54,188 nucleotides of DNA. Source: Bacillota bacterium. GTDB taxonomy: Bacteria > Bacillota > Sulfobacillia > Sulfobacillales > JAIMBI01. Position 1 is the stretch's first letter, and each line of letters begins with the position of its first letter. A program made the translations under genes and the position numbers. The stretch is from positions 1 through 54,188 of the forward strand of contig JAKATP010000005.1 in the NCBI GenBank assembly GCA_021818685.1. The letters are read 5' to 3'. Under the pieces are notes generated by a model, which saw only the letters and a program-made list of their open reading frames with translations, did not search any database and had not been told where the DNA came from. This document shows, piece after piece, positions 34,216 to 45,228 of this stretch.

Positions 34216-34244
34216 TTGTTGGCCCCGCAGGCGTCCGTTATAAT
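34216..34244 (+). promoter_or_regulatory. Promoter of the ATP synthase operon
   Basis: A perfect TATAAT (34239-34244) with TTGTTG (34216-34221) at a 17-base spacing. This predicts a start site near 34251 and a leader of about 118 bases before atpZ. The -10 is the best in the window; the -35 is weak. Confidence 0.7.
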
Positions 34245-34329
34245 TCAGGCGGTGTTCTTGGAGTCGCATCCGGAACCGACACGGCCCGCCGCGTGTTGAC
34301 ATAGCCCACCGCCGTCCTTGGAGTGCAGG

Positions 34330-34347
34330 ACCCCGATGGGGTTTTTT
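34330..34347 (+). terminator. Terminator-like hairpin in the ATP synthase leader
   Basis: ACCCC-GAT-GGGGT (34330-34342) followed by an uninterrupted run of six T. It lies after the promoter and 21 bases before atpZ, so it is inside the leader, not at the end of upp. The 5-bp stem with 3-base loop is short, so it could be leaky; attenuation or a pause is possible. Confidence 0.5.
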
Positions 34348-34368
34348 GTGTAAACGCGGAGGCGGAAC

Positions 34369-34581
34369 ATGGACCGAGACCCGCGCACGCGAATGCTGGT
34401 GCGGGGTGCGGCCGCCGGCGGCGAGATGGTGTTCTGGTTTCTGTTGGGGTTCTTCGCGGGACGATGGCTCGACGGGGTCTTGCACACGACCCCCTGGCTG
34501 ACCGTGGTGGGTATCCTCCTCGGCTTCGCCGGCGGCATTTGGGCCATGTACCGGGTGTTAACCACCAAGGGCAGGGACTAG
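34369..34581 (+). CDS. atpZ: AtpZ/AtpI-family ATP synthase assembly protein
   Basis: 70 residues with two predicted transmembrane segments (MVFWFLLGFFAGRWLDGVL and TVVGILLGFAGGIWAMYRVL). Small two-helix protein of the AtpZ group that precedes atpI in many Bacillota; proposed to help c-ring assembly or metal supply. ATG with GGAGG at six bases. First gene of the operon. Confidence 0.82.
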   Translation: MDRDPRTRMLVRGAAAGGEMVFWFLLGFFAGRWLDGVLHTTPWLTVVGILLGFAGGIWAMYRVLTTKGRD

Positions 34582-34585
34582 GCAC

Positions 34586-34996
34586 ATGCGGTATGACAGG
34601 GCTTTGGCCCTCACGCATCGGGGATTCTGGGTACTGGCGGGACTCGGCGTGGCGGCCTACCTGACGCCTTCGGTAAAGGGTTTGGGCCTATCGTTTCTGG
34701 TCGGGTTGCTGATGGGGCTCCTGAACGTGCGGATGCTGTCGTCGTCGTTTCGGCGCGGGTTGAAAATCCCTTCGCGGGCGGCGAGTTCGGCGCTGTCGAT
34801 GGCGGGAATCCTGCGTCTGGTGCTGGTAATGGGTGTCATGGCCTGGCTTTTGACGACCCGGCCCGATGTCAAGCCGTGGCCGCTCGTCGGCGGATTCTTC
34901 ATGCCGGAGGTTCTGTTCGCAGCGGCGCTCCTTTTTTTGAAGGGCCCGTACGACCCGAAACCCGGACACGAGGAGGATGTAGCGCGTGACTTTTAG
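34586..34996 (+). CDS. atpI: ATP synthase subunit I
   Basis: 136 residues, four hydrophobic segments (GFWVLAGLGVAAYL, GLSFLVGLLMGLLNV, ILRLVLVMGVMAWLL, GFFMPEVLFAAALLFLK). Position between atpZ and atpB and the topology fit AtpI, a non-essential factor for c-ring assembly. Its last 11 bases overlap atpB. The ribosome site is weak, which suggests coupling to atpZ, four bases upstream. Confidence 0.82.
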   Translation: MRYDRALALTHRGFWVLAGLGVAAYLTPSVKGLGLSFLVGLLMGLLNVRMLSSSFRRGLKIPSRAASSALSMAGILRLVLVMGVMAWLLTTRPDVKPWPLVGGFFMPEVLFAAALLFLKGPYDPKPGHEEDVARDF

Positions 34997-35648
34997 CCTC
35001 ACCGGGTTTGATTGGCATCTGGCCATCTATGTCTGGGTCAGTGTGGTGCTGACCGCGCTCTTCGCGTGGCTCATGACCCGCAAGGCGACGGCCGGGGTGC
35101 CGGGGCTCGCCCAAAGCCTGATGGAATTTGTCTTCGACTTCATCGGCGATCTGGCGCGGAGCTCGCTCGACCTGGAGCGCGACCCGGTGTTTCTGGAACT
35201 GCTGGTGATGATTTTCCTGTTCCTGGCGGTCGCCAATTTCCAGGGCATGATCCCGCTCCTGCACTCGCCCACAGCCAACCTGAACGTAACGGCCATGCTG
35301 GCGATTTCGGTTTTCATCCTCATGTGGTACTACGGATTTCGCGCCCATGGACTCGGCTATTTCCGTCACTGGACGCATCCCGAAGGGCCCATCGGGAAGG
35401 TGATGCTGCCGATCAACATCATCGAGGACTTTTCGAAACCGCTCACGCTGGCCTTCCGACTTTTCGGGAACATTCTGGTCGGCGAGATTTTCATGGAGAT
35501 CATCGCTGGCTTCGGCCTTTACTACTACACGGGCGGGTTTGTCGCGGGATTCGTCTGGTGGGCCTTCACGGCGTTTGTGAACGTGGTGCAGGCCTTCATC
35601 TTCATGATCTTGACCCTCTCATACGTCGCCCAGTCGCAATCGCATTAA
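34986..35648 (+). CDS. atpB: F1Fo ATP synthase subunit a
   Basis: 220 residues, five to six membrane helices. The essential arginine is in [18 protein letters not shown], and the second-helix VANFQGMIP is also conserved. Subunit a forms the two proton half-channels against the c-ring. GTG 34986 follows GGAGG by nine bases and lies within the end of atpI. Confidence 0.95.
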   Translation: MTFSLTGFDWHLAIYVWVSVVLTALFAWLMTRKATAGVPGLAQSLMEFVFDFIGDLARSSLDLERDPVFLELLVMIFLFLAVANFQGMIPLLHSPTANLNVTAMLAISVFILMWYYGFRAHGLGYFRHWTHPEGPIGKVMLPINIIEDFSKPLTLAFRLFGNILVGEIFMEIIAGFGLYYYTGGFVAGFVWWAFTAFVNVVQAFIFMILTLSYVAQSQSH

Positions 35649-35662
35649 CGGAGGTGCCTCCC

Positions 35663-35902
35663 ATGGCAGTGCTGGTGAATATCGCCTCGGCTCGCGCAAT
35701 CGGAGATGCAATCGGGTTCGGTGTCGCGGTGGCCGGAGGCGCCATCGGTGACGGCCTCGTGTTCAGCCGTCTGGTGGAGGGTGTGGCACGCCAGCCGGAG
35801 GCCCAGGGCCGCCTGATGGCGCTCGCGTTCATCGGCGTCGGGATCGTGGAGGCCCTGCCGATCATTAGCCTGGTGCTATTCCTCATCCACCTGATTGGAT
35901 AA
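35663..35902 (+). CDS. atpE: F1Fo ATP synthase subunit c
   Basis: 79 residues, two transmembrane helices with the glycine-rich first helix [14 protein letters not shown], the polar loop [10 protein letters not shown], and the ion-binding glutamate in GIVEALPI. The lack of the Gln and Ser/Thr sodium ligands around it argues for proton use. ATG 35663 has GGAGGTG upstream. The longer open frame starting at 35012 is antisense/shadow to atpB. Confidence 0.95.
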   Translation: MAVLVNIASARAIGDAIGFGVAVAGGAIGDGLVFSRLVEGVARQPEAQGRLMALAFIGVGIVEALPIISLVLFLIHLIG

Positions 35903-35926
35903 GCCCGGCGGGGAAGGGGTGTAGCC

Positions 35927-36421
35927 ATGGCCTATCACATCAACATCCACCCGCTGGACATGCTGAACACCCTGATTGCGGTGTTGCTGCTGTTCTTTGT
36001 CTTGCGGCGGGTGGCGTTCCCCCCGCTTTTGAAGGCGATTCGGGACCGTCAGGCGCGCATCGAGAGCGACATCAAGGCGGCGGAGGATATCCGGCTGCAG
36101 GCGGAGGACTTGAAGAGCCAGCTTGACCAGCAGCTGAAGGACGTGCGGCAGCGGGCCGAAGCCGCGATGAACCGGGCGCTCCGCGATGCGGAGGCTGAGT
36201 CCGCCAAAATTCTGGACCGGGCGCGACAGGAATCGCGCCGGCTTGTCGAAGAGGCGCACACGGAGATTCAGGCCGAGCGCGACCAGGTATTGTCGACGGT
36301 CCGGACACAGGCGGTGGAGCTGGCAGTAGCGGTCGCCACCAAGGTGCTGGGGCAGGGGCTCACGGATGCCCAGAGTGAGAAGCTCCTGGAGCAGTTCCAG
36401 ACCGAGGCGGAGCGGTCATGA
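35927..36421 (+). CDS. atpF: F1Fo ATP synthase subunit b
   Basis: 164 residues: one N-terminal transmembrane helix (LNTLIAVLLLFFVLRRVAF) then a long, charged, alanine-rich right-handed coiled coil, ending in VATKVLGQGLTDAQSEKLL. It forms the peripheral stalk with delta. AAGGGGTG ribosome site. Its end overlaps atpH by 4 bases. Confidence 0.94.
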   Translation: MAYHINIHPLDMLNTLIAVLLLFFVLRRVAFPPLLKAIRDRQARIESDIKAAEDIRLQAEDLKSQLDQQLKDVRQRAEAAMNRALRDAEAESAKILDRARQESRRLVEEAHTEIQAERDQVLSTVRTQAVELAVAVATKVLGQGLTDAQSEKLLEQFQTEAERS

Positions 36422-36948
36422 AATATGGGGCCGCCGCGCGGCGGTATGCGCTGGCGCTCTGGCAAAGCCTTCCCGAGGCCGAGCGGGTCCCGGCGGGCGA
36501 CGTCCTCGGGACGGCCGCCCGGGTTCTCACGGGCGGCCCCGCCTGGCAGATCCTGAAGAACCCGCTCGTGACTCCGCGCGCCAAGCAGCAAGTGGTGGGC
36601 GAACTGGTTGATCCCGCCCACCCCGTGTATCGGCTGTTGGCTATCGTCCTGCAAAACCGGCGGGAGGCGCTTATCGCCGACATTGCACAGGAGTACGACA
36701 CCGAGATCATGCGGCGGCAGGGCCGGGTGCGGGCGGTCGTGCGCACGGCCGAGCCATTGCCGCCGGCCTGGATGAAGCGACTGCAAGAGACCCTGTCGCT
36801 GCGGCTCGGACAGGACGTGGTGTCCACCTACGAAGTCGATCCGACCCTTATCGGCGGCGTCGAGGTCAGGCTCCCCGGTCGGGTTCTTGATGGAACCATT
36901 CGCGGACGTCTGGCACGGCTCAAGGCCCAGTTGAAACGTGAGGTGTGA
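36418..36948 (+). CDS. atpH: F1Fo ATP synthase subunit delta
   Basis: 176 residues. N-terminal helical bundle (GAAARRYALALWQS), then LLAIVLQNRREALIADIAQE and the C-terminal GGVEVRLPGRVLDGTIRGRL, all delta/OSCP landmarks. It links subunit b to the top of F1. ATG at 36418 overlaps the atpF stop. Confidence 0.94.
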   Translation: MKYGAAARRYALALWQSLPEAERVPAGDVLGTAARVLTGGPAWQILKNPLVTPRAKQQVVGELVDPAHPVYRLLAIVLQNRREALIADIAQEYDTEIMRRQGRVRAVVRTAEPLPPAWMKRLQETLSLRLGQDVVSTYEVDPTLIGGVEVRLPGRVLDGTIRGRLARLKAQLKREV

Positions 36949-38459
36949 GTGGTGAAGCTTAAACCCGACGAGATTACGGACATCCTGAAGCGCCAGATCG
37001 AGCACTTTAACGAGCACCTCGCACTGGAAGAGGTGGGCACGGTGCTGACGGTCGGCGACGGCATTGCCATGGTCTACGGGCTCGAGCGCGCCATGGCGGG
37101 CGAGATGCTGACGTTTGAGAACGGCACGGCGGGCATGGTGCTCTCCCTCACGGAGGACAGCGTGGGCGTTGTGCTGATGGGCGAGGAAACGGGCATCAAC
37201 GAGGGCGACCGCGTGCAGCGCACCGGCCGCGTGGTGGACGTACCGGTGGGTGAGGCGCTTGTAGGCCGGGTCGTCAATGCCATCGGGCAGCCGATCGACG
37301 GCAAGGGCGCCATCGAGGCGGCGGACCGCTGGCCGGTGGAGCGGCCCGCGCCGGGCATCATCGTCCGTCAGCCCGTCGACACACCCCTGCAGACAGGGCT
37401 TAAGGCTGTTGACTCCATGATCCCCATCGGCCGCGGTCAGCGCGAGCTCATCATCGGCGATCGGTCCACCGGCAAGACGGCGCTGGCCATCGACACCATC
37501 CTGAACCAGCAGGGTCAGGGCGTGACCTGTGTGTATGTGGCCATCGGTCAGAAGCAGTCGACCGTGGCTCGTATCGTGCGGACACTGGAAGACGCGGGCG
37601 CGATGGCGTATACGATCGTGGTTTCGGCCGCGGCCTCAGAGCCGGCGCCGCTGCAGTTCCTGGCGCCGTACGCCGGTTGCACCATGGGGGAGTATTTCCG
37701 CGACCGCGGCGAGGACGTGCTCGTGGTTTACGATGACCTCTCCAAGCATGCGGTCGCTTACCGCGCCATGAGCCTGCTGCTTCGGCGCCCGCCCGGGCGG
37801 GAGGCGTACCCCGGCGACGTGTTCTATCTGCACTCGCGCCTCCTAGAACGGGCGGCCCGATTGGCGGATGAGCACGGTGGTGGGAGCCTCACGGCCCTGC
37901 CCGTCATTGAGACCCAGGCGGGCGACATTTCCGCCTACATACCGACCAACGTCATCTCCATCACCGACGGGCAGATCTTCCTGGAGACCGACCTGTTCTT
38001 CGCGGGCTTCCGGCCGGCGGTCAACGTCGGCAATTCGGTGTCGCGCGTGGGCGGGGCAGCCCAGATTCGCGCGATGCGCCAGGTGGCGGGACGCCTTCGG
38101 CTGGACTTGGCCCAGTACCGTGAACTGGCGGCATTCACGCAGTTCGGGTCGGATCTGGACCGGGCCACGCAGGAGCGGCTGAACCGGGGCCAACGTCTCA
38201 TGGAGGTTCTGAAGCAGCCTCAGTATCAGCCGATGCCCGTGGAGGAGCAGGTGGTGGTGCTGTATTCGGCCACCAACGGCTACCTGGACGACCTGCCGCT
38301 CACGGCGGTGCGGGAATTTGAGCGGGGCCTGCTTCGGCTCCTGCGCGAGGAGCATCCCGCCGTTCTTGATGCCATCCGCAGCGAGAAGGCGGTGTCGGAC
38401 GCGACCGCCGAACAGTTGAAGGCGGCCATTGAATCCTTTAAGGGAACGATGGTGGTCTA

Positions 38460-38460
<1 letters not shown>
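36949..38460 (+). CDS. atpA: F1 ATP synthase subunit alpha
   Basis: 503 residues. P-loop [14 protein letters not shown], the alpha-specific [14 protein letters not shown] and the signature [14 protein letters not shown]. Non-catalytic nucleotide-binding subunit of F1. Starts GTG GTG (36949 or 36952) directly after the atpH stop, with AGGTG upstream. Stop overlaps the atpG ATG (TAATG). Confidence 0.96.
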
Positions 38461-40804
<2,344 letters not shown>

Positions 40805-40815
40805 GGAGATCCACG

Positions 40816-41220
40816 ATGGCAGACTACCCGCTTACGGTCGTCACGCCGGAAGGTGTGGTGTATGAGGGACCGGTCACGGAAATCATCCTGCGGGGCAGCG
40901 AGGGGGATCTTGGCGTCCTGGCCCATCACATGCCACTCGTGACAGCGGTTCTTCCCTGCGTGCTACACGTCGTCGAGACCGATGGCACAAGACGCCGCTT
41001 CGCCCTCGGCGGTGGTTTTCTGGAAGTGGGCCGCGAGGAGACGGTGGTGCTGGCCGATACGGCCGAGCCGTCCGAGCAGATAAACCGGAGCCGTGCGGAG
41101 GACGCGAGGCGCCGGGCTCAGGAGCGCATCGATCGCGGTGGGGTCGATCTCGACCTGGCGCGGGCGAGGGCCGCCCTGGCCCGCGCGGAGGCGAGGCTCG
41201 GCGCACTCGACGGCGAGTAA
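40816..41220 (+). CDS. atpC: F1 ATP synthase subunit epsilon
   Basis: 134 residues: N-terminal beta-sandwich (VVTPEGVVYEGPVTEIILRG, GDLGVLAHHMPLV, FALGGGFLEV) and the C-terminal helical pair (RAEDARRRAQERIDRG). Connects gamma to the c-ring and acts as a brake on hydrolysis. TAAGGAG ribosome site. Last gene of the ATP synthase set. Confidence 0.95.
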   Translation: MADYPLTVVTPEGVVYEGPVTEIILRGSEGDLGVLAHHMPLVTAVLPCVLHVVETDGTRRRFALGGGFLEVGREETVVLADTAEPSEQINRSRAEDARRRAQERIDRGGVDLDLARARAALARAEARLGALDGE

Positions 41221-42183
41221 ATGGCCGTCCCATCGCGCGACCAGGAGCGGGGGAAGCCCGCAGGCCTGTTCGGGCTTCCCCGCGCGGGGTTATTCCACCT
41301 GTTGGTTGTCTATCTCGTCTGGGGCAGCACCTATCTGGGCATCCGCCTGGCCGTGGAAGGCCCCCATGGCTTTCCACCGTTTTACCTAGGGGCCGTCCGG
41401 ATGCTGCTCGGTGGTGGAGGGCTTCTGGCCTACGCCGTTATCCGGGGCCGGCCGGTGCGTTTTAGTACGCGGAGCTTGGCGGTGGCCGCTCTCTCGGGCG
41501 TCTTCTTATGGGTGGGTGGCAACGGGCTCGTGATGGTGGCCGAGCGGCATCTGCCCTCCGGTTACTCGGCCCTCGTGATGGGCGGCCTCCCAATCTGGGT
41601 CACCATCATCGGACTCTTTTCCGGACAGCGCCTACGACCGATCTTGGTCGCCGGCATGCTCATCGGCCTCGGGGGGCTTTACTTTCTGACCCGCACAAGT
41701 CTTCACCTCGCCACGGGCCATCAGATCTTGATTCTCCTGCTCGTCGCCGCCAGCTGGTGCTGGGCGCTCGGCATGTCGTTTCAACGCTGGTGGCTCACAA
41801 CCACGGACGCCCAGGTGAGTTCGGCCTGGCAACAGCTGTTCGCCGGCGGGGTATTCGTCTTTTTGGCGCTCGTGACCCATGAACCCCTGCCCCATCCCGG
41901 TAGCACGGCCCTCATCGGCGCCGCGTACCTGGTGGTACTCGGGTCCTGGCTCGCGTTTACCTCGTTCATTTTGGCGACCCGCCTGCTGCCGATGACGGTG
42001 GTGACCACCTACTCCTACGTGAATCCGCTCGTGGCGGTCGTGCTCGGCGCTCTGGTGCTGGGGGAGCGGGTGACGTCCATGATGGCGGTGGGCGGATTCC
42101 TCCTCCTGCTGGGAGTAGGCGCCGTCATCCAGAGTCAGCGGACGCCGGCCCCGGTGCGGATGTCCGAGGCGACTCAGGGTTGA
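41221..42183 (+). CDS. EamA/DMT-family transporter
   Basis: 320 residues with ten predicted helices in two EamA repeats: YLVWGSTYLGIRLAVEG and ALVMGGLPIWVTIIGL in the first; the second holds TVVTTYSYVNPLVAVVLG and LGERVTSMMAVGG. Typical drug/metabolite exporter; substrate unknown. The ATG directly follows the atpC stop but has no good ribosome site, and a strong hairpin covers codons 10-20, so the real start may be downstream, close to the first helix. Confidence 0.85.
   Translation: MAVPSRDQERGKPAGLFGLPRAGLFHLLVVYLVWGSTYLGIRLAVEGPHGFPPFYLGAVRMLLGGGGLLAYAVIRGRPVRFSTRSLAVAALSGVFLWVGGNGLVMVAERHLPSGYSALVMGGLPIWVTIIGLFSGQRLRPILVAGMLIGLGGLYFLTRTSLHLATGHQILILLLVAASWCWALGMSFQRWWLTTTDAQVSSAWQQLFAGGVFVFLALVTHEPLPHPGSTALIGAAYLVVLGSWLAFTSFILATRLLPMTVVTTYSYVNPLVAVVLGALVLGERVTSMMAVGGFLLLLGVGAVIQSQRTPAPVRMSEATQG
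41250..41281 (+). terminator. Strong hairpin at the end of the ATP synthase operon, inside the next reading frame
   Basis: Perfect 11-bp stem GGGGAAGCCCG (41250-41260) and CGGGCTTCCCC (41271-41281) with a 10-base loop, 30 bases after the atpC stop. No T run follows. It lies within the first 20 codons of the annotated DMT transporter frame, so either it is an atp operon end signal and the transporter starts later, or it is part of a coding leader. Confidence 0.5.
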
Positions 42184-42262
42184 GCTGGATTCCCATGCGA
42201 ACCTGAGGCATCAACCGCGACAGGTGGGACTCGTTGGCCTTGCCTGTCCCGGTTCTCTACCT

Positions 42263-42772
42263 CTACTCGGGAATGGTCCATGCCCAGTCGAGCATGTGGT
42301 CCTGTTCTGCTGCCCGTTGCATGCCCAGTTTCTCCATCACCCTGATGGAGGCCAGGTTGTCTGACAGGCACTCCGCGGTGATGGGTCTTACGGATGGCTG
42401 TTGCCACGCCCCATGGACGAAGGCACGGCCCATCTCCGTGGCATATCCCTGCCCCTGGTAGTTCGGCACGATGTCGTATCCGATTTCGACCGCGCCATCG
42501 TCGTCAGGCGGCGCTTTAAAGCCCATCGAGCCGATAACGACGCGGTCTCCGGTATGAACGATCATGCCGTTCCACCAGCCATAGCCAGGATGGCATCGTA
42601 CGCGGGCCAAGGTGGTGGGCAACACCAAGTTACGGACGGGGTGGTTCGGGAACCCGGGAGCAAGCGTTGCCCCCACGATGGTTTCCAACGGTGAGGAATC
42701 ATGCAGAACCGCGTCAATCAGCTCGGCGGTCCAGGACACCATTGGCAGCCGTTGGGTGCGCACGTCGGCCAA
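42263..42772 (-). CDS. GNAT-family acetyltransferase (RimJ/RimL-like)
   Basis: 169 residues. RimJ/L pattern: TQRLPM near the start, GSMGFKAPPDDDGAVEIGYD, VPNYQGQGYATEMGRAF (acetyl-CoA loop QGQGYA) and LASIRVMEKLGM. Acetylates an amine on a protein or small molecule; target unknown. TTG 42772 preceded by AGGGG about ten bases upstream. Convergent with the DMT gene. Confidence 0.85.
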   Translation of the reverse strand: MADVRTQRLPMVSWTAELIDAVLHDSSPLETIVGATLAPGFPNHPVRNLVLPTTLARVRCHPGYGWWNGMIVHTGDRVVIGSMGFKAPPDDDGAVEIGYDIVPNYQGQGYATEMGRAFVHGAWQQPSVRPITAECLSDNLASIRVMEKLGMQRAAEQDHMLDWAWTIPE

Positions 42773-42881
42773 TACGGTTCGTCCCCTGATTGTGTCACGG
42801 GGGACGTTTCGTCCGCCCTCCGTGACGAAGATGATGGTCGGCGCTCCGGTCGCCGTGGGGCTTGATCGACACGGGGAGGCG

Positions 42882-44402
42882 TCATCCCCCGGGATCCCTG
42901 TCGGGGGGGCGGCGGCCGGTGTGCGAGCCTCGCCCGCAGCCTGGCGGCGGGAGGGGACCCGTACTCGTGGTGGAACCTTCCTCGTTGTCCGTCCGATCCG
43001 GCTCGGCGCTGGCGCCTTCAGGTACGAAGAGCGGCAGGCGAATAAAGAAATGGGCGCCCCCTTCCGGGTTGTTGTAAGCCCCCACCCGACCCCCGTGGGC
43101 CTGCACGAGGGCCGCTACGATGGCAAGACCGAGGCCGGCGCCGCCGGTGGCACGGGTCCGGGAGGATTCGGCTCGGAAAAAGCGCTCGAAGACGCGTTCC
43201 GCGTCGGCCGGCAGGCCGGGGCCGTCATCGGTGACATCGACCTGAACCTCCGAGTCCACCTGGGCGACAACGAGCCGCGTGCGCGTGCCGGGCGGCGTGT
43301 GTGCGCGCACGTTCGCGAGCAGATTATCGAGTACTTGGCGGAGGCGCGCCGGATCTCCCAGCACCTCGACCGGCCGGCGCGCCTCCACCGTGACTGGCCA
43401 CTCCGGGCCCACGAGTCGCGCCGCCTCGGCCGCGTCAAGGGCCACCTTCACGAGTTCGACCGGCTCGCGAGCGAGCGGCCGGCCTTCGTCAAGCCTCGCG
43501 AGGAGGAGCAGGTCTTCCACCAGACCGCCCATCCGGGCGCTCTCCCGCTCGATGCCGTGGATGACGCGCGCCAGGTCCTCCGGCCGATGTTGGGCGCCGC
43601 GCGAGAACAACTCGGCGTACGCGCGGACGGCTGCCACCGGGGTCCTCAATTCGTGGGAAGCATCAGCCACGAATTGCCGCAGGCGGGCCTCGGTGGCATC
43701 CCGGCGCGCAAAGGCGTCCTCGATGCGGTCGAGCATCAGGTTGAAGGCACGCGCAAGCCGCCCGAGTTCCGTATGGGGCGGGGGTTCTGGCACCCTCCGG
43801 TCGAGCTCGCCGGCGGTAATGGCGGCGGTTGCCGTTTCCATCGCCCGCAGTGGACGTAACCCGGCGTGGACGAGCCACCAGCCAAGCGCCACGGCGGCGG
43901 CCAGGGCGAAGGCCGCCACGGCCAGCTCTACGGCGATGAGGCGGTCGAGCACCCCGTTCACAGCCGTGAGGGGGTCGGCGAGGATGAGGTAGACCCCGTT
44001 CATAAGGGTCGAGACCTGCACGTGAAAGTCAGGCCCGCCGGCGGCCTGCGACGGGCGGTTGAAGTACTCCCATCCGGTGCCGGGATTCTTGATGGCGGCG
44101 GGCAGGGCGGGCCGGTAGGCTTTCCCGGCCAGGTAGGCGGGCGCGAGCTCGAAGATCTTGCCTGAAGCATAAATGCCGATGTACATGCCGGGCGCGTCCT
44201 GGGCGGCTATAGCGGGCGGGAGACCGCGGGCGAGACTCTCGTCCACCAGCACGGAGACGGGAGCGGCTGCGCGCTGCATCTCGGCCTCTACCTGGCGATA
44301 GAGCTCGGCGTGCAACGCCGAGTAGGTCGCGACCCCGAACACGGCCAGCGCCAGAAGCGCCACCAGTGTGGCGGCTGAGAGAAGCCGAGCCCGGAGCGAC
44401 AC
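42882..44402 (-). CDS. Two-component sensor histidine kinase
   Basis: 506 residues. Two transmembrane segments (about 7-29 and 155-180) bracket an extracellular sensor of about 125 residues; HAMP follows (LRPLRAMETATAAI). The phospho-acceptor is in VADASHELRTPVAAV, and the ATPase has N box LRQVLDNLLANVRAH, G1 DDGPGLP and G2 GAGLGLAIV. A 45-residue low-complexity tail (SAEPDRTDNEEGSTTSTG) follows. GTG 44402 begins one base after the response regulator stop, so the pair is co-translated. Signal unknown. Confidence 0.93.
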   Translation of the reverse strand: MSLRARLLSAATLVALLALAVFGVATYSALHAELYRQVEAEMQRAAAPVSVLVDESLARGLPPAIAAQDAPGMYIGIYASGKIFELAPAYLAGKAYRPALPAAIKNPGTGWEYFNRPSQAAGGPDFHVQVSTLMNGVYLILADPLTAVNGVLDRLIAVELAVAAFALAAAVALGWWLVHAGLRPLRAMETATAAITAGELDRRVPEPPPHTELGRLARAFNLMLDRIEDAFARRDATEARLRQFVADASHELRTPVAAVRAYAELFSRGAQHRPEDLARVIHGIERESARMGGLVEDLLLLARLDEGRPLAREPVELVKVALDAAEAARLVGPEWPVTVEARRPVEVLGDPARLRQVLDNLLANVRAHTPPGTRTRLVVAQVDSEVQVDVTDDGPGLPADAERVFERFFRAESSRTRATGGAGLGLAIVAALVQAHGGRVGAYNNPEGGAHFFIRLPLFVPEGASAEPDRTDNEEGSTTSTGPLPPPGCGRGSHTGRRPPDRDPGG

Positions 44403-44403
44403 G

Positions 44404-45114
44404 TCAGATCTCCGGATCCGGTTCGCGGAGTCGGTATCCGACGAGGCGCACGGTCTGAATGAGGGGCGGGCCCAGGCGGTCCAGCTTCTTGCGCAGATAG
44501 CTCACATACGTTTCGACGATGCTCGGATCGCCCCCAAAGTCGTAATGCCATACGTGATCGACAATCTGCGCTTTGGACAGCACCCGGCGTGGGTTTTGCA
44601 AGAAGAACCGCAGAAGCTGAAACTCCGTGGCCGACAGATGAATGGGGGAGCCGGCTCGAAACACCTCGTGCGTGTCCTCGTCCAGCACGACATCCGCAAA
44701 CTCAAGCCGTGAGCGGTTGGTCTCGGCGTCATGCCCGGTCCGCCGCAGAATGGCGCGGACGCGGGCTACCACCTCCGCCAGCGCAAACGGTTTGGTTACA
44801 TAGTCGTCCCCGCCCACGGTGAGGCCCATGACCTTGTCCTCGAGCGCGTCTTTGGCGGTGAGAAACAAGACAGGGCTTCGCACCCCATCCTGGCGAAGCC
44901 GCCGGGTCACTTCCAGGCCGTCGAGGTCAGGCAGCATGATATCCAAGACGATGAGGTCCGGCGGCGCGTCCTGGGCCATCGCCAGGGCGGCCCGGCCGCT
45001 GGCCGCTTCCCGGACCTCAAATCCTTCGTAACGAAGCGTCGTCGATACGGCGTCGACGATGGCCGGTTCGTCGTCCACGACCAACACTGCGGGCCGCTCG
45101 CCTGCCGTTGTCAT
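44404..45114 (-). CDS. OmpR-family response regulator
   Basis: 236 residues from ATG 45114 (GAGGAG five bases upstream; GTG 45120 is the alternative). Receiver domain with VLVVDDEPAIV, phospho-acceptor in LIVLDIMLPDLDG, LFLTAKD and YVTKPF; C-terminal winged helix with LSATEFQLLRFFL and VSYLRKKLD, ending VRLVGYRLRE. Phosphorylated by the downstream kinase and binds DNA direct repeats. Targets not evident; GH18 and HtrA genes nearby are candidates by proximity only. Confidence 0.94.
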   Translation of the reverse strand: MTTAGERPAVLVVDDEPAIVDAVSTTLRYEGFEVREAASGRAALAMAQDAPPDLIVLDIMLPDLDGLEVTRRLRQDGVRSPVLFLTAKDALEDKVMGLTVGGDDYVTKPFALAEVVARVRAILRRTGHDAETNRSRLEFADVVLDEDTHEVFRAGSPIHLSATEFQLLRFFLQNPRRVLSKAQIVDHVWHYDFGGDPSIVETYVSYLRKKLDRLGPPLIQTVRLVGYRLREPDPEI

Positions 45115-45228
45115 GCCCACTCCTCGTTTCGATGCCGAGCTGACACCCGGGCTGTTTTTCCGAGCGTAGCAGACGAAGTGAGAGGCTGCTGGGTCTTCGC
45201 TCAGTTTTCTCTGAGTGCCGCCTGGGAG

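Noticed and set aside
34296-34324. Second promoter for the ATP synthase operon (TTGACA at 34296)
   Set aside because: No acceptable -10 at 16-18 bases; the TATAAT at 34239 is far better.
35012-35662. N-terminal extension of atpE covering atpB
   Set aside because: Out-of-frame shadow of atpB; subunit c begins at the ATG at 35663 after GGAGGTG.
42612-43859. 415-codon plus-strand frame over the histidine kinase
   Set aside because: Antisense to a kinase with all motifs in place; composition not protein-like.
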